Below are positions 7,793 through 16,974 of a stretch of 64,000 bases of DNA, in pieces. Made by a program: the position numbers and the translations under genes. The notes beneath the pieces were generated by a model that was given only the letters and a program-made list of their open reading frames with translations, did not search any database and was not told the origin of the DNA. This DNA comes from Eubacterium nodatum ATCC 33099 (lineage in GTDB: Bacteria; Bacillota; Clostridia; Peptostreptococcales; Anaerovoracaceae). Numbering within the stretch: position 1 is the stretch's first letter; every line of letters starts with the position of its first letter. The DNA lies in NCBI GenBank assembly GCA_000510425.1, contig AZKM01000024.1, positions 57,347-121,346 on the forward strand, in the 5' to 3' direction.

Positions 7793-10387
7793 TTAATTTT
7801 CATTAATGAATTTCAAAGCATTTCCCTCTAAATCCACCTTTACTTGGCTGCCGTCGTATACATCTCCTGCAATTATCATTTTTGCAAGGGTATTTTCTAT
7901 ATTTTTCTGCAAATATCTTTTGACAGGTCTTGCACCGTAACTTGGTTCATATGCCTCCTTTGCAATGAATGACTTGGCGTTTTTAGTCAGCACAAGGCTT
8001 ATATCCCTTTCTTCAAGTCTCTTAACCAAGGAAACCAAACTCAAATCGATGATCTCTTCGATTTGCTTTTCTGTCAAAGGACTGAATACGACAATATCAT
8101 CTATTCTGTTCAAAAACTCAGGTCTAAAGTAGTTCTTCAACTGATTTTCAACTTTATCCTTCGTTTCTGTATCTATAGTTCCGTCTGATTTGATGTTATC
8201 AATCAAATCACTGCTGCCTATATTAGAGGTCATTATTATTACAGTATTTTTAAAATCCACAGTCCTGCCCTGATTATCGGTAAGTCTCCCGTCATCAAGA
8301 AGCTGCAGCAGGATATTAAATACATCGGGATGAGCCTTCTCAATTTCATCAAAGAGGACAACACTATACGGTCTTCTTCTAACGGCTTCTGTTAATTGTC
8401 CGCCTTCATCATAACCCACATATCCCGGAGGTGCACCAACCAGTCTTGATACTGAATGTTTCTCCATGTATTCTGACATATCGATTCTTATCATGTTCTT
8501 TTCTGTATCAAACAATGCTTCCGATAAAGATTTCGCAAGTTCAGTTTTGCCGACCCCCGTAGGTCCCAGGAATATAAAAGAACCTATCGGCCTGTTTTCG
8601 TTTTTTAATCCGGCCCTCGCCCTTAGTATAGCTTCTGCAACTGACTGAACACCTTCCTCCTGTCCGATTACCCTTTTATGCAATATCTCCGGAAGATGAA
8701 GAAGTTTATCCCTTTCGCTTTCCACAAGCTTTGCAACAGGAATTCCCGTCCACCCTGAAATGACTTCTGCAATTTCTTCCTCACTTACTTCTTCCTTGAG
8801 CAAGCGATTTTCTTCTGCAATTTCGGATTTTGCCTTTGCTTCTTCCAGTTTCTTTTCAAGCTCCGGAAGCGTTCCGTATCTCAGTGTCGCAGTTTTCTCA
8901 TAGTCAAAATCTCTTTCAGATTCCTCTATTTCTCTGCGAACATTTTCTATTTCCTGTTTCAAATCTTTGACCGCAGAAATACTGTTTTTCTCACCTTCCC
9001 ACTGCGCTCGCATACTCTGAGCCTCGTCTTTAAGCTGAGCAAGCTCTTTTTCTAAATTCTCAAGTCTTGCCTTTGAACCTTTATCAGACTCTTTGCCAAG
9101 TGCCTGCCTTTCAATCTCAAGCTGCATAATCTTTCTGCTGACTTCATCAAGTTCTGCAGGCATGCTGTCAATTTCCGTTCTGATTTTCGCTGCAGCCTCG
9201 TCCATGAGGTCAATTGCTTTGTCCGGCAGGAATCTATCTGTAATATATCTATCAGAAAGCGTTGCACATGCAATTAAAGCATTATCTTCAATTCTAACGC
9301 CATGATGAATTTCAAAGCGTTCCTTCAGCCCGCGAAGTATAGAAATAGTATCTTCCACTGTGGGTTGATCAACTAACACCTTCTGAAATCTGCGCTCAAG
9401 TGCAGCATCCTTCTCAATGTATTTCCTGTATTCATCAAGAGTGGTCGCTCCTATACAATGGAGTTCTCCCCTTGCAAGTTTAGGCTTCAAAAGATTTCCC
9501 GCATCCATTGAGCCTTCAGTTTTTCCGGCACCGACTATATTATGTATTTCATCGATAAAAAGCAGAATCCTTCCTTCTGATTTTTCTACTTCATTAAGAA
9601 CCGCCTTCAGTCGTTCCTCAAATTCGCCTCTAAACTTAGCTCCTGCAATAAGAGCTCCCATATCCAATGCAAATATGGTCTTATCCTTCAGTCCCTCCGG
9701 CACATCTCCCTTTAAAATTCTCTGGGCAAGGCCTTCGACAACTGCAGTTTTTCCTACGCCGGGTTCCCCTATCAATACAGGATTATTCTTGGTTCTCCTT
9801 GATAGAATCTGTATAGTGTGCCTTATTTCAGCATCTCTTCCAATGACAGGATCCAACTTACCAAGCCGCGCCATCTCAACTAAATCTCTTCCGTATTTCT
9901 CAAGAGCCTCATAATTGTCCTCCGGGTTCTGGCTGGTAACTCTCTGATTCCCCCTAACTTTGTGAAGTTCTGCAAGGAACTTCTCCCGGGTCACATTGTT
10001 TTCTTTCAAAATATTAAAGGACTTTGCTTTCTTCTCTGAAATCAAAGCAAGGTAAAGATGTTCAACGCTTACATATTCATCCTTGAACTGTTCTGCTTCC
10101 TTTTCTGCCTTTATGAAAATCTCATTTAGATTTCTTGAAAGATAGATATTGTCTGCATTGCCTGAAACCTTAGGTAATTTCTCAACCTCCACCTTAATCA
10201 TAGAAGTCAAATGATTCACATCAGCCCCCATATTTGTCAAAAGCTTTGGTATAAGTCCCTCCTTCTGCTGTAAAAGAGCAAGGTGCAGATGCTCTGCCTC
10301 CAAAGTCTGATTTCCCATCGAAATGCCCATGTTCTGACATTCCATTACCGCATTTTGTGCATTTTGTGTGTACTTTTCGATATTCAT
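7793..10387 (-). CDS. clpB: ATP-dependent disaggregase ClpB
   Basis: 864 residues from the ATG at 10387. This hexameric AAA+ chaperone works with DnaK to resolubilise aggregated proteins. In order: Clp-N repeats (about 1-145), first AAA+ domain with Walker [10 protein letters not shown], the coiled-coil middle domain (about 400-520) that distinguishes ClpB from ClpC/ClpA, a second AAA+ domain with GPTGVGKTE, and a C-terminal D2-small domain. Upstream in-frame starts (GTG 10396, ATG 10393) are too close to the AGGAAGGGG site; the ATG at 10387 has good spacing and the family start MNIEKYT. A CIRCE operator and promoter lie upstream. Confidence 0.96.
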   Translation of the reverse strand: MNIEKYTQNAQNAVMECQNMGISMGNQTLEAEHLHLALLQQKEGLIPKLLTNMGADVNHLTSMIKVEVEKLPKVSGNADNIYLSRNLNEIFIKAEKEAEQFKDEYVSVEHLYLALISEKKAKSFNILKENNVTREKFLAELHKVRGNQRVTSQNPEDNYEALEKYGRDLVEMARLGKLDPVIGRDAEIRHTIQILSRRTKNNPVLIGEPGVGKTAVVEGLAQRILKGDVPEGLKDKTIFALDMGALIAGAKFRGEFEERLKAVLNEVEKSEGRILLFIDEIHNIVGAGKTEGSMDAGNLLKPKLARGELHCIGATTLDEYRKYIEKDAALERRFQKVLVDQPTVEDTISILRGLKERFEIHHGVRIEDNALIACATLSDRYITDRFLPDKAIDLMDEAAAKIRTEIDSMPAELDEVSRKIMQLEIERQALGKESDKGSKARLENLEKELAQLKDEAQSMRAQWEGEKNSISAVKDLKQEIENVRREIEESERDFDYEKTATLRYGTLPELEKKLEEAKAKSEIAEENRLLKEEVSEEEIAEVISGWTGIPVAKLVESERDKLLHLPEILHKRVIGQEEGVQSVAEAILRARAGLKNENRPIGSFIFLGPTGVGKTELAKSLSEALFDTEKNMIRIDMSEYMEKHSVSRLVGAPPGYVGYDEGGQLTEAVRRRPYSVVLFDEIEKAHPDVFNILLQLLDDGRLTDNQGRTVDFKNTVIIMTSNIGSSDLIDNIKSDGTIDTETKDKVENQLKNYFRPEFLNRIDDIVVFSPLTEKQIEEIIDLSLVSLVKRLEERDISLVLTKNAKSFIAKEAYEPSYGARPVKRYLQKNIENTLAKMIIAGDVYDGSQVKVDLEGNALKFINEN

Positions 10388-10528
10388 TAACATCACCCCT
10401 TCCTATAAAATAAATATACTTTACTGCAACAAGATATGAGTGAAAAACTGATATTCCCAAAATCCATAATTCAAGTGAGGTCTAAGTTTTCTCAAGCATA
10501 TCCATATTTATTTAATCTCTATGATTAG

Positions 10529-10557
10529 ATTGTACACCTGTGTCTGACAAAAATCAA
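10529..10557 (-). promoter_or_regulatory. clpB promoter
   Basis: TTGATT (10552-10557), 17-base spacer, TACAAT (10529-10534), reading toward clpB. It leaves a leader of about 135 bases. The CIRCE element sits just upstream of the -35 box. Confidence 0.65.
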
Positions 10558-10564
10558 GCACTTT

Positions 10565-10591
10565 TTAGCACTCATCTATACAGAGTGCTAA
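10565..10591. promoter_or_regulatory. CIRCE operator (HrcA binding site)
   Basis: Perfect TTAGCACTC-N9-GAGTGCTAA inverted repeat, the HrcA heat-shock operator normally found at groE and dnaK operons. Here it implies that clpB is repressed by HrcA and induced by heat. hrcA itself is not in the window. Confidence 0.95.
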
Positions 10592-10654
10592 TATCTTTAA
10601 ATTTTTTTAATTTTATTTTATTTTCTGCTTTTTAGTCTAAGGAAACCTTGCATA

Positions 10655-10699
10655 TAAAAAATCCACAGCTGCACGGTATTTTTCCGTTTTGCTGTAGAT
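10655..10699 (-). terminator. Rho-independent terminator of the M50 protease operon
   Basis: ATCTACAGC pairs with GCTGTGGAT and an inner ACGG with CCGT (10661-10699); on the minus strand the hairpin is followed by a T6 run. The rest of the 10400-10800 gap holds the clpB control region and AT-rich sequence with no further gene seen. Confidence 0.75.
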
Positions 10700-10808
10700 T
10701 GTTATAAATCATAATTTATATTACATGTAATTTTATGATTCTGTATAGTTTTAATTGAATTATATTTCTTTTTATAACTGCCTATTTCTGAATTGTGCCC
10801 TTAATTTT

Positions 10809-11528
10809 CTAATAGATTATACCCTTTGAAATTGCCATCCAAAGAAAACTTACGCACGGATTTAAAATCGTGCTGATTACATCAAATAAAATCAGCCCCA
10901 TAAGTATGAAAAGTCCGTTCCGGTATACCACATCGTACCAACTATACTTTTCCAGATTGAATATTTGCGTTATTATTCCAAAACCGTCAAGAGGCGGTAC
11001 CGGAATTAAGTTAAATACCATCAAAACCAAATTGATAAAGATTCCATATTGTAGTATCTGTACCATGATTTCTCCGATTTGTGAGATAAAAAACTGACTA
11101 TTACTATGCACCACTACTCGAAGTGCAAAGGCAAAACATATTGCAATGATAAGGTTCATTGTAACTCCTGCTATTGAAACCAGAAACTCATCCCTTCTCC
11201 TGTGTTTATAATATCTTGGATCAATTTGAACAGGAACTCCCCAGCCAAAACCGGCAAAGAAAAGGCATAAAAAACCGATCGGATCTATATGCGCACCGGG
11301 ATTCAGTGTAAGGCGTCCCTGAAGTTTCGGTGTAGGATCTCCCAGTTTATAAGATACAAAGCCATGGGCAAACTCGTGGAACGCCAGTCCGATAACAATT
11401 CCCGGAATCATTAAAAGTTGTTTATAAATCCAGGCTCCGAAGTTTTGAAATTGCCCATCAAGTAAGTTTATCACTATCATTACACCCAAAATAATCAGGT
11501 AAGGTGCATATTTTTTATTCATTCGCAA
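10809..11528 (-). CDS. Site-2 protease family (M50) intramembrane zinc metalloprotease
   Basis: 239 residues, a compact polytopic membrane protein. Zinc-binding HEFAH lies at residues 51-55 inside a hydrophobic segment, and a second M50 motif NLIPVPPLDG is near residue 175. There is no PDZ domain and no CBS domain, so it belongs to the short rhomboid-sized M50 group rather than RseP or SpoIVFB proper. The substrate is unknown. Its start overlaps the 91-residue gene upstream by 14 bases, so the two are probably translationally coupled; the run begins with miaB. Confidence 0.88.
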   Translation of the reverse strand: MRMNKKYAPYLIILGVMIVINLLDGQFQNFGAWIYKQLLMIPGIVIGLAFHEFAHGFVSYKLGDPTPKLQGRLTLNPGAHIDPIGFLCLFFAGFGWGVPVQIDPRYYKHRRRDEFLVSIAGVTMNLIIAICFAFALRVVVHSNSQFFISQIGEIMVQILQYGIFINLVLMVFNLIPVPPLDGFGIITQIFNLEKYSWYDVVYRNGLFILMGLILFDVISTILNPCVSFLWMAISKGIIY

Positions 11529-11790
11529 GTGAAACCAAAGCCTCCCTTAATTCTATAATATTTTGATTGTGAACATCTATCCTGTCGATTATAGCCTGAA
11601 GTTCTTCGTCTGCCGAAATTTCTCCGGACTTTATTTTTTTGAAAAAGATTACACCTATGCGCTCAAGGTCTTTACTTATTTCCTTATTTTCACTGTGAAT
11701 CCGTGATTTCAATTTTGTGGTCTCATAAGCATCGTTTGCTCTTTCTCCTGCAAACTTTGCCACATCCTTTATCTTATCTAAAATCTCCAT
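11515..11790 (-). CDS. Small helical protein of unknown function
   Basis: 91 residues, highly charged, no cysteine, no signal peptide and no membrane segment. Predicted almost fully helical with heptad-like spacing at residues 25-85, so a short coiled coil is likely. Not recognised as a known family. It lies 11 bp after miaB and overlaps the M50 protease gene, which makes it a real translated gene and a possible partner of that protease. Confidence 0.7.
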   Translation of the reverse strand: MEILDKIKDVAKFAGERANDAYETTKLKSRIHSENKEISKDLERIGVIFFKKIKSGEISADEELQAIIDRIDVHNQNIIELREALVSLANE

Positions 11791-11801
11791 TGTCTCCCTT
11801 T

Positions 11802-13130
11802 CTATTTGACAATTTCCCCATCCAGACTGAAAGTTTTACCCTCAGTGATTCTCACTTTAACAAATTTTCCTATACGGCTTTCGTCTCCGGGAAAATTAAC
11901 AAGCTTGAAGCCGTCTGTTCTTCCTGAAAGTGTATTTTCATTTCTCTTACTTTTTCCTTCAACCAGAATTTCTTCAACTCTGCCTTCATACTCTTTATTT
12001 TTTTCGGCACTTATACTATCTACAAGAGCCACAAGTTTATTAAATCTTTCATGTTTAATATCCTCAGGAATCTGGTCCGAAAATTTTGCCGCAGGGGTCC
12101 CCGTTCTTATTGAGTATAGAAATGTAAAGGCTGAATCATATCTCACTTCTTTTACAAGGCTTAAGGTTTCCTCAAACTGCTCCTCCGTTTCCCCCGGAAA
12201 TCCGACGATAATGTCTGTGGAAATTGTAATTTTGGGAACAGCTTCTCTGATTTTGCCGATAATCCTCATATAATCTTCTCTGTTATAATGCCTGTTCATG
12301 CGTTTCATAACAGTACTGCTTCCGGACTGAACCGGAAGATGAATGTTTTTACATAGCTTATCACAGCTCTTAAATACATCAATCAACTCATCTGATAAAT
12401 CCTTTGGATGGGATGTCATAAATCTAATTCGTTTCAGTCCATTGATCTCCGCAACCAGTTCAATCAGGTGAGCAAAAGAACACGATCGTCCCTCTGCTGT
12501 TTTCCCTCTGTATGAATTTACATTCTGCCCAAGAAGCATAACTTCAACTACACCATCAGAAACGAGTTTTTCTATTTCACGAACAATATCTTCAGGTCTT
12601 CTGCTCCTTTCTCTGCCTCTGGTATACGGCACGATACAGTAAGTACAGAAATTGTTGCATCCATACATAATATTTACCAACGCCTTCGTCGGATATAGCC
12701 TTTTTATAGGCATATCCTCAACTATATCTCTTCCATCTTCCCAAATTTCAACAGCTTTTTTCTTCTGTTGAATAACACTTTTCAAAAGCTCCGGGAATCT
12801 ATGAATATTATGAGTGCCGAAAATAACATCAACCCATGGATATTTCTCTTTAACTGTATCTATAATATGCTGTTGCTGCATCATACATCCGCAGATACAT
12901 ATTATATTATCCTTATTTTCATTCTTTTTTCTTTTTAATTGTCCTAAGGTTCCGAAGAACCTTTTGTCAGCGTTTTCTCTCACGCTGCAGGTATTTAAAA
13001 TTACTATCTGTGCTTCAGCTCTCGAATCCGCCTGAGTATAACCCATATCTTCCAATAGTCCTGCCAGAATTTCCGAGTCATGTTCATTCATTTGACAGCC
13101 AAATGTAGTAATATGAAATGTTTTTTCCAT
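11802..13130 (-). CDS. miaB: tRNA-2-methylthio-N6-dimethylallyladenosine synthase MiaB
   Basis: 442 residues. This radical-SAM methylthiotransferase converts i6A37 to ms2i6A37 in tRNAs reading UNN codons. N-terminal MTTase cysteines are in TFGCQMNEHD and NTCSVRENA, the radical-SAM triad is CNNFCTYC followed by PYTRGRERSR, and a TRAM domain forms the C-terminus. GCQMNEHDSE separates it from RimO at 1721-3037. mutS/mutL, which often follow miaB in Firmicutes, are not here. Confidence 0.95.
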   Translation of the reverse strand: MEKTFHITTFGCQMNEHDSEILAGLLEDMGYTQADSRAEAQIVILNTCSVRENADKRFFGTLGQLKRKKNENKDNIICICGCMMQQQHIIDTVKEKYPWVDVIFGTHNIHRFPELLKSVIQQKKKAVEIWEDGRDIVEDMPIKRLYPTKALVNIMYGCNNFCTYCIVPYTRGRERSRRPEDIVREIEKLVSDGVVEVMLLGQNVNSYRGKTAEGRSCSFAHLIELVAEINGLKRIRFMTSHPKDLSDELIDVFKSCDKLCKNIHLPVQSGSSTVMKRMNRHYNREDYMRIIGKIREAVPKITISTDIIVGFPGETEEQFEETLSLVKEVRYDSAFTFLYSIRTGTPAAKFSDQIPEDIKHERFNKLVALVDSISAEKNKEYEGRVEEILVEGKSKRNENTLSGRTDGFKLVNFPGDESRIGKFVKVRITEGKTFSLDGEIVK

Positions 13131-13139
13131 TAAATCGTC

Positions 13140-14138
13140 CTAAATCTGCATTTCGTTTTTCTTATCTCTGCTCATGAGAATTTCAACAGCTTCCTTTGCC
13201 GTGATTTTCTCGTTAATGCAGTCATAAATACATTTTGTAATAGGCATTTCAGCCCCAACTTTTTCTGCAAGTTCATATGCCGCAACGGCAGTAAACATAC
13301 CTTCTACAACCATGCCGACCTTTGCTGTGGCATCACTTGGCTTCATTCCTTCGCCAATCATAATTCCGCATCTTCTGTTTCTGGAATGCATGCTTGTACA
13401 GGTTACAATCAAATCGCCCACTCCTGTCAGACCGGCAAAAGTACCGGGGTTTGCACCCAGTTTTTCTCCAAGACGCTGCATTTCAGTAATACCACGGGTC
13501 ATAAGTGCTGCTTTTGCATTGTCACCAAAACCTATTCCATCGGAAATCCCTGCTCCCAGTGCAATGATGTTCTTTAGAGATCCACCAAGTTCGACACCGC
13601 ACACATCATCATTTGTGTAAATTCTAAATCTGTCGGTGGAAAATTCATGCTGGATATAGTTTGCAAGTTCAATATCCTTTGAAGCTACTGCAACCGTTGT
13701 AGGCATAAGACGTCCAACTTCTTCTGCATGGGAGGGACCTGAAAGGACTACATATTTCACATCAGGCATAATAGAATATGCTATTTCAGACATGCGAAGA
13801 AGGGTTCCCTGCTCGATTCCCTTTGCAACATTCACAACCACCATATCCTCTGTAATATAGTCTTTTGCACTTTCAAAAGCACTTCTGAAATGCTGCGCGG
13901 GTGCTGAAAACAACACAATATCAGAATCTTTTATAGTTTCTCTGTTGCTATCTGCAACAGTTAAATTTTCATTAAATTTGATTCCCGGAAGATATTTAAT
14001 ATTTTCCCGATGTTCTTTCATGTTGAAGACATGCTCTTTGTTTACATCACATATTTTTACCCTGTGACCCTTTGTACTCAAAGTAACAGCCAATGCCGTT
14101 CCCCAGCTTCCTGCTCCAATTACCGCAACTTTTTTCAT
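13140..14138 (-). CDS. gpsA: Glycerol-3-phosphate dehydrogenase [NAD(P)+]
   Basis: 332 residues. Cytosolic enzyme that reduces dihydroxyacetone phosphate to sn-glycerol-3-phosphate, the backbone of phospholipids. The Rossmann motif GAGSWGTALA is at residues 7-16, the conserved GPSHAEEV segment is mid-protein, and the catalytic lysine lies in the SLKNIIALGAG region. It sits 1 bp after plsY, whose acyltransferase uses its product, so the pair forms a functional unit. Confidence 0.96.
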   Translation of the reverse strand: MKKVAVIGAGSWGTALAVTLSTKGHRVKICDVNKEHVFNMKEHRENIKYLPGIKFNENLTVADSNRETIKDSDIVLFSAPAQHFRSAFESAKDYITEDMVVVNVAKGIEQGTLLRMSEIAYSIMPDVKYVVLSGPSHAEEVGRLMPTTVAVASKDIELANYIQHEFSTDRFRIYTNDDVCGVELGGSLKNIIALGAGISDGIGFGDNAKAALMTRGITEMQRLGEKLGANPGTFAGLTGVGDLIVTCTSMHSRNRRCGIMIGEGMKPSDATAKVGMVVEGMFTAVAAYELAEKVGAEMPITKCIYDCINEKITAKEAVEILMSRDKKNEMQI

Positions 14139-14139
14139 C

Positions 14140-14745
14140 CTACTTCACCTTTCTCTCTGAAGAAAATTCGCTGATTTTCTTTTCTTCACCTTTCAAAATT
14201 CTGCTGATATTTGTTCTATGCTTGAAAAGAGCTATCAAAGCCATAACTACGCTGATGTACAGAAACTCAGGCTTAATTGCATAACATACTATAGGATATG
14301 CAATTACCGCCACCAGTGCTGAAACAGATACTGTTTTAGTAAAAATAAACATAATAGCAACTATTGCAAGCAAAATAAGCCCTATTCTCCAGTCTATCGC
14401 CATTGTGGCACCAAAAGCCGTTGCAATGCCTTTTCCGCCCTTGAACTTATATATGATGGGAAAAACATGTCCTAAAAATACGAACAATCCGCATAACATA
14501 GATGCCGTTGCAGTTGAAAAATAAAGTCCGATAAAAACCGCAGCAACTCCTTTAAAAATATCTATTACAAGGGTTATGACAGCAGGCTTTGCTCCTAGAA
14601 CTCTGAAGGTATTGGTAGTTCCTGCATTGCCGCTTCCCTCACTCTTGATATCCAGCCCTCTCTTTTTTGCCTGGATTGTAGATGGTGAAATATTTCCCAA
14701 AAAATACGCAATGACAATCACAATCGTAAATTTATAATCTATCAT
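14140..14745 (-). CDS. plsY: Glycerol-3-phosphate acyltransferase PlsY
   Basis: 201 residues, integral membrane protein. It transfers the acyl group from acyl-phosphate (made by PlsX) to glycerol-3-phosphate, giving lysophosphatidate. The family motifs SGNAGTTNTFR near residue 37 and GHVFPIIYKFKGGKG (about 90-105) are present, with several membrane segments. It lies between der and gpsA with essentially no gaps; plsX is seven genes up the same strand. Confidence 0.95.
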   Translation of the reverse strand: MIDYKFTIVIVIAYFLGNISPSTIQAKKRGLDIKSEGSGNAGTTNTFRVLGAKPAVITLVIDIFKGVAAVFIGLYFSTATASMLCGLFVFLGHVFPIIYKFKGGKGIATAFGATMAIDWRIGLILLAIVAIMFIFTKTVSVSALVAVIAYPIVCYAIKPEFLYISVVMALIALFKHRTNISRILKGEEKKISEFSSERKVK

Positions 14746-16071
14746 CTATTGATCTTTCTCCCTTTTCTCTCTAAATACAAATTTTATCGAAGTCCCCTCA
14801 AATCCAAATGTATCTCTTATTCTGTTTTCTATATATCTTGAATATGAAAAATGCATAAGCTGCCTCTTATTAACCTGGAAAGAAAACAATGGAGGTTTGA
14901 TGCCAACCTGGGCAGCATAGTAAATTTTCAGTCGTTTTCCTTTATCTGACGGTGGCTGCTTCATCATCATTGCATCAGCAATCAGACTGTTCAATTGTCC
15001 TGTAGGTACACGAACTGCCCTGATATTTGCAATATTCGTTGCAACACGCATAACTTCATCAAGACGCACTTTTTCCTTAACAGATGTGAATATTATAGGT
15101 GCATATGAGGCAAACAGCAGTTCTGCCTCTATTTCACGCCTAAAATCACGCATAGTATTAGTCTCTTTCTCAATTAAATCCCATTTGTTCACTACGACTA
15201 AAATGCCTTTGCCTGCCTCATGGGCCAAACCACAAATTTTCTTATCCTGCTCTGTCAGACCTTCCTGCGCATCAATCATCAAAATACATACATCTGCTCT
15301 TTCAATTGCAGCTATTGCCCTTATAACGCTGTATTTTTCAATATTCTCATCCACCTTGCTTCTTTTTCTGATTCCTGCAGTATCTATGAGAACATACTCA
15401 TTGCCGTTCCAGGTAATCGGGGTATCAATGGAGTCTCTGGTGGTTCCTGCTATATCTGAAACGATAACCCTCTCTTCATTTATTAAAGAGTTTACCAAAG
15501 ATGACTTTCCTACATTTGGTTTTCCTATGATAGCCAAGTGAATTTTATCAGAATCATCCTCGGCTGCACCTTGAGGAAAACTTTTGCATACCTCATCAAG
15601 AACATCTCCAAAATTAAGTTTATTCGCTGCTGATATCGGAATCGGCTCACCCAGACCCAGCAAATAAAAATCATATATATTTTCCGGAGGTTTTCCGGGG
15701 TTGTCAACCTTGTTTACAAGCAAAATAACTTTCTTACCCGTCCTCTGAAGCATAGCTCCCACTTCTTCATCAGCAGCTGTCATTCCCTCTTTACCGTCTA
15801 CTATGAAAAGTATTACATCAGCCATATCCATCGCAATCTGAGCTTGTTCACGCATTTGCGAAAGTATTATATCCTTACTTGCCGGCTCGATTCCGCCTGT
15901 ATCTATCATTCCAAAGTGAATTCCGTTCCATTCTGCTTCTGCGTAAATTCTGTCTCGGGTAACCCCGGGGGTATCCTCCACGATTGAAATTCTTTGCCCT
16001 ACTATGCTGTTAAAAAAAGTGGACTTTCCTACATTCGGTCTTCCCACAACAGCTACTATCGGTTTACTCAT
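14746..16071 (-). CDS. der: Ribosome biogenesis GTPase Der (EngA)
   Basis: 441 residues. It has two tandem GTPase domains and a KH-like C-terminal domain and is required for 50S subunit assembly. First G1 motif GRPNVGKST at 8-16 with DTPGVTRD and NKVD; second G1 GKPNVGKSS near residue 183 with DIAGTTRD and NKWD. The start overlaps the end of ftsY by 8 bases, so translation is probably coupled. Confidence 0.97.
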   Translation of the reverse strand: MSKPIVAVVGRPNVGKSTFFNSIVGQRISIVEDTPGVTRDRIYAEAEWNGIHFGMIDTGGIEPASKDIILSQMREQAQIAMDMADVILFIVDGKEGMTAADEEVGAMLQRTGKKVILLVNKVDNPGKPPENIYDFYLLGLGEPIPISAANKLNFGDVLDEVCKSFPQGAAEDDSDKIHLAIIGKPNVGKSSLVNSLINEERVIVSDIAGTTRDSIDTPITWNGNEYVLIDTAGIRKRSKVDENIEKYSVIRAIAAIERADVCILMIDAQEGLTEQDKKICGLAHEAGKGILVVVNKWDLIEKETNTMRDFRREIEAELLFASYAPIIFTSVKEKVRLDEVMRVATNIANIRAVRVPTGQLNSLIADAMMMKQPPSDKGKRLKIYYAAQVGIKPPLFSFQVNKRQLMHFSYSRYIENRIRDTFGFEGTSIKFVFREKREKDQ

Positions 16072-16966
16072 TTATTATTCCTCCGGCAAATTCCGCTGCA
16101 TCAAATTCTTCAATATCTTCTATTCCTTCTCCGACACCTATAAATTTAATCGGCATATCAAACTCATCTGCAATGGTTACAGCAATTCCGCCCTTTGCTG
16201 TTCCATCAAGTTTTGTAATTACAACTCCTGAAATCTCTGCCACTTGGTTAAATTCCTTTGCCTGAGAGACCGCATTCTTTCCGTTAGTCGCATCTATAAC
16301 AAGAAGTGTTTCCCTTGCGGCCTCCGGATATTCTCTGTCAATAATTCTATTCATCTTTGCCAGTTCATCCATTAGATTCTTTTTATTCTGAAGTCTTCCC
16401 GCAGTGTCTACGATTAAAACTTCTGTTCCTTTTGCCTTTGCCGCCTGAATTGCATCAAATAAAACTGCTCCGGGGTCAGCACTTTCCCGGTGCATTATTG
16501 TTCTTACTCCAATCCTTTCGCCCCATATTTTCAGCTGCTCTGCCGCTGCAGCCCTGAAAGTGTCCGCTGCTGCAAAAACAACACCCTTATTTTCTTTCTT
16601 TAATTTATTTCCAAGCTTGGCAATAGTTGTAGTCTTTCCGCCACCATTTATTCCAATCATCATAATAACAAGCGGATAGTCCTTTGAAAGAGAATTTCTC
16701 TCTCCTTTGTCCATAAACCTGCTGATTATTTCTACAATTCCACCTCTGAGTTCCCCCGCCTCGGTCAGATGATTTTCCTTAACATATTTTCTGAGATCCT
16801 CCATTATATTTATGGTGGTTTCCATACCGATGTCTGATGTAATTAAGATCTCCTCAATTTCATCCATCATATCCTCGTCTATTTTTGGATGCATGAAAAT
16901 CGCATCTGTAATTCTTTCTGATAATTTACCGAAAAACCCTTTTTTCTTATCTGATAATAAAGCCAT
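16064..16966 (-). CDS. ftsY: Signal recognition particle receptor FtsY
   Basis: 300 residues, the short Gram-positive form without a long acidic N-terminal domain. The NG GTPase domain carries GINGGGKTTT, DTAGR and TKLDGTAKGG. It docks SRP-bound ribosomes to the membrane translocon. It follows smc by 8 bp, the common rnc-smc-ftsY order. ffh is not in the window. Confidence 0.96.
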   Translation of the reverse strand: MALLSDKKKGFFGKLSERITDAIFMHPKIDEDMMDEIEEILITSDIGMETTINIMEDLRKYVKENHLTEAGELRGGIVEIISRFMDKGERNSLSKDYPLVIMMIGINGGGKTTTIAKLGNKLKKENKGVVFAAADTFRAAAAEQLKIWGERIGVRTIMHRESADPGAVLFDAIQAAKAKGTEVLIVDTAGRLQNKKNLMDELAKMNRIIDREYPEAARETLLVIDATNGKNAVSQAKEFNQVAEISGVVITKLDGTAKGGIAVTIADEFDMPIKFIGVGEGIEDIEEFDAAEFAGGIINE

Positions 16967-16974
16967 CTTACCTC

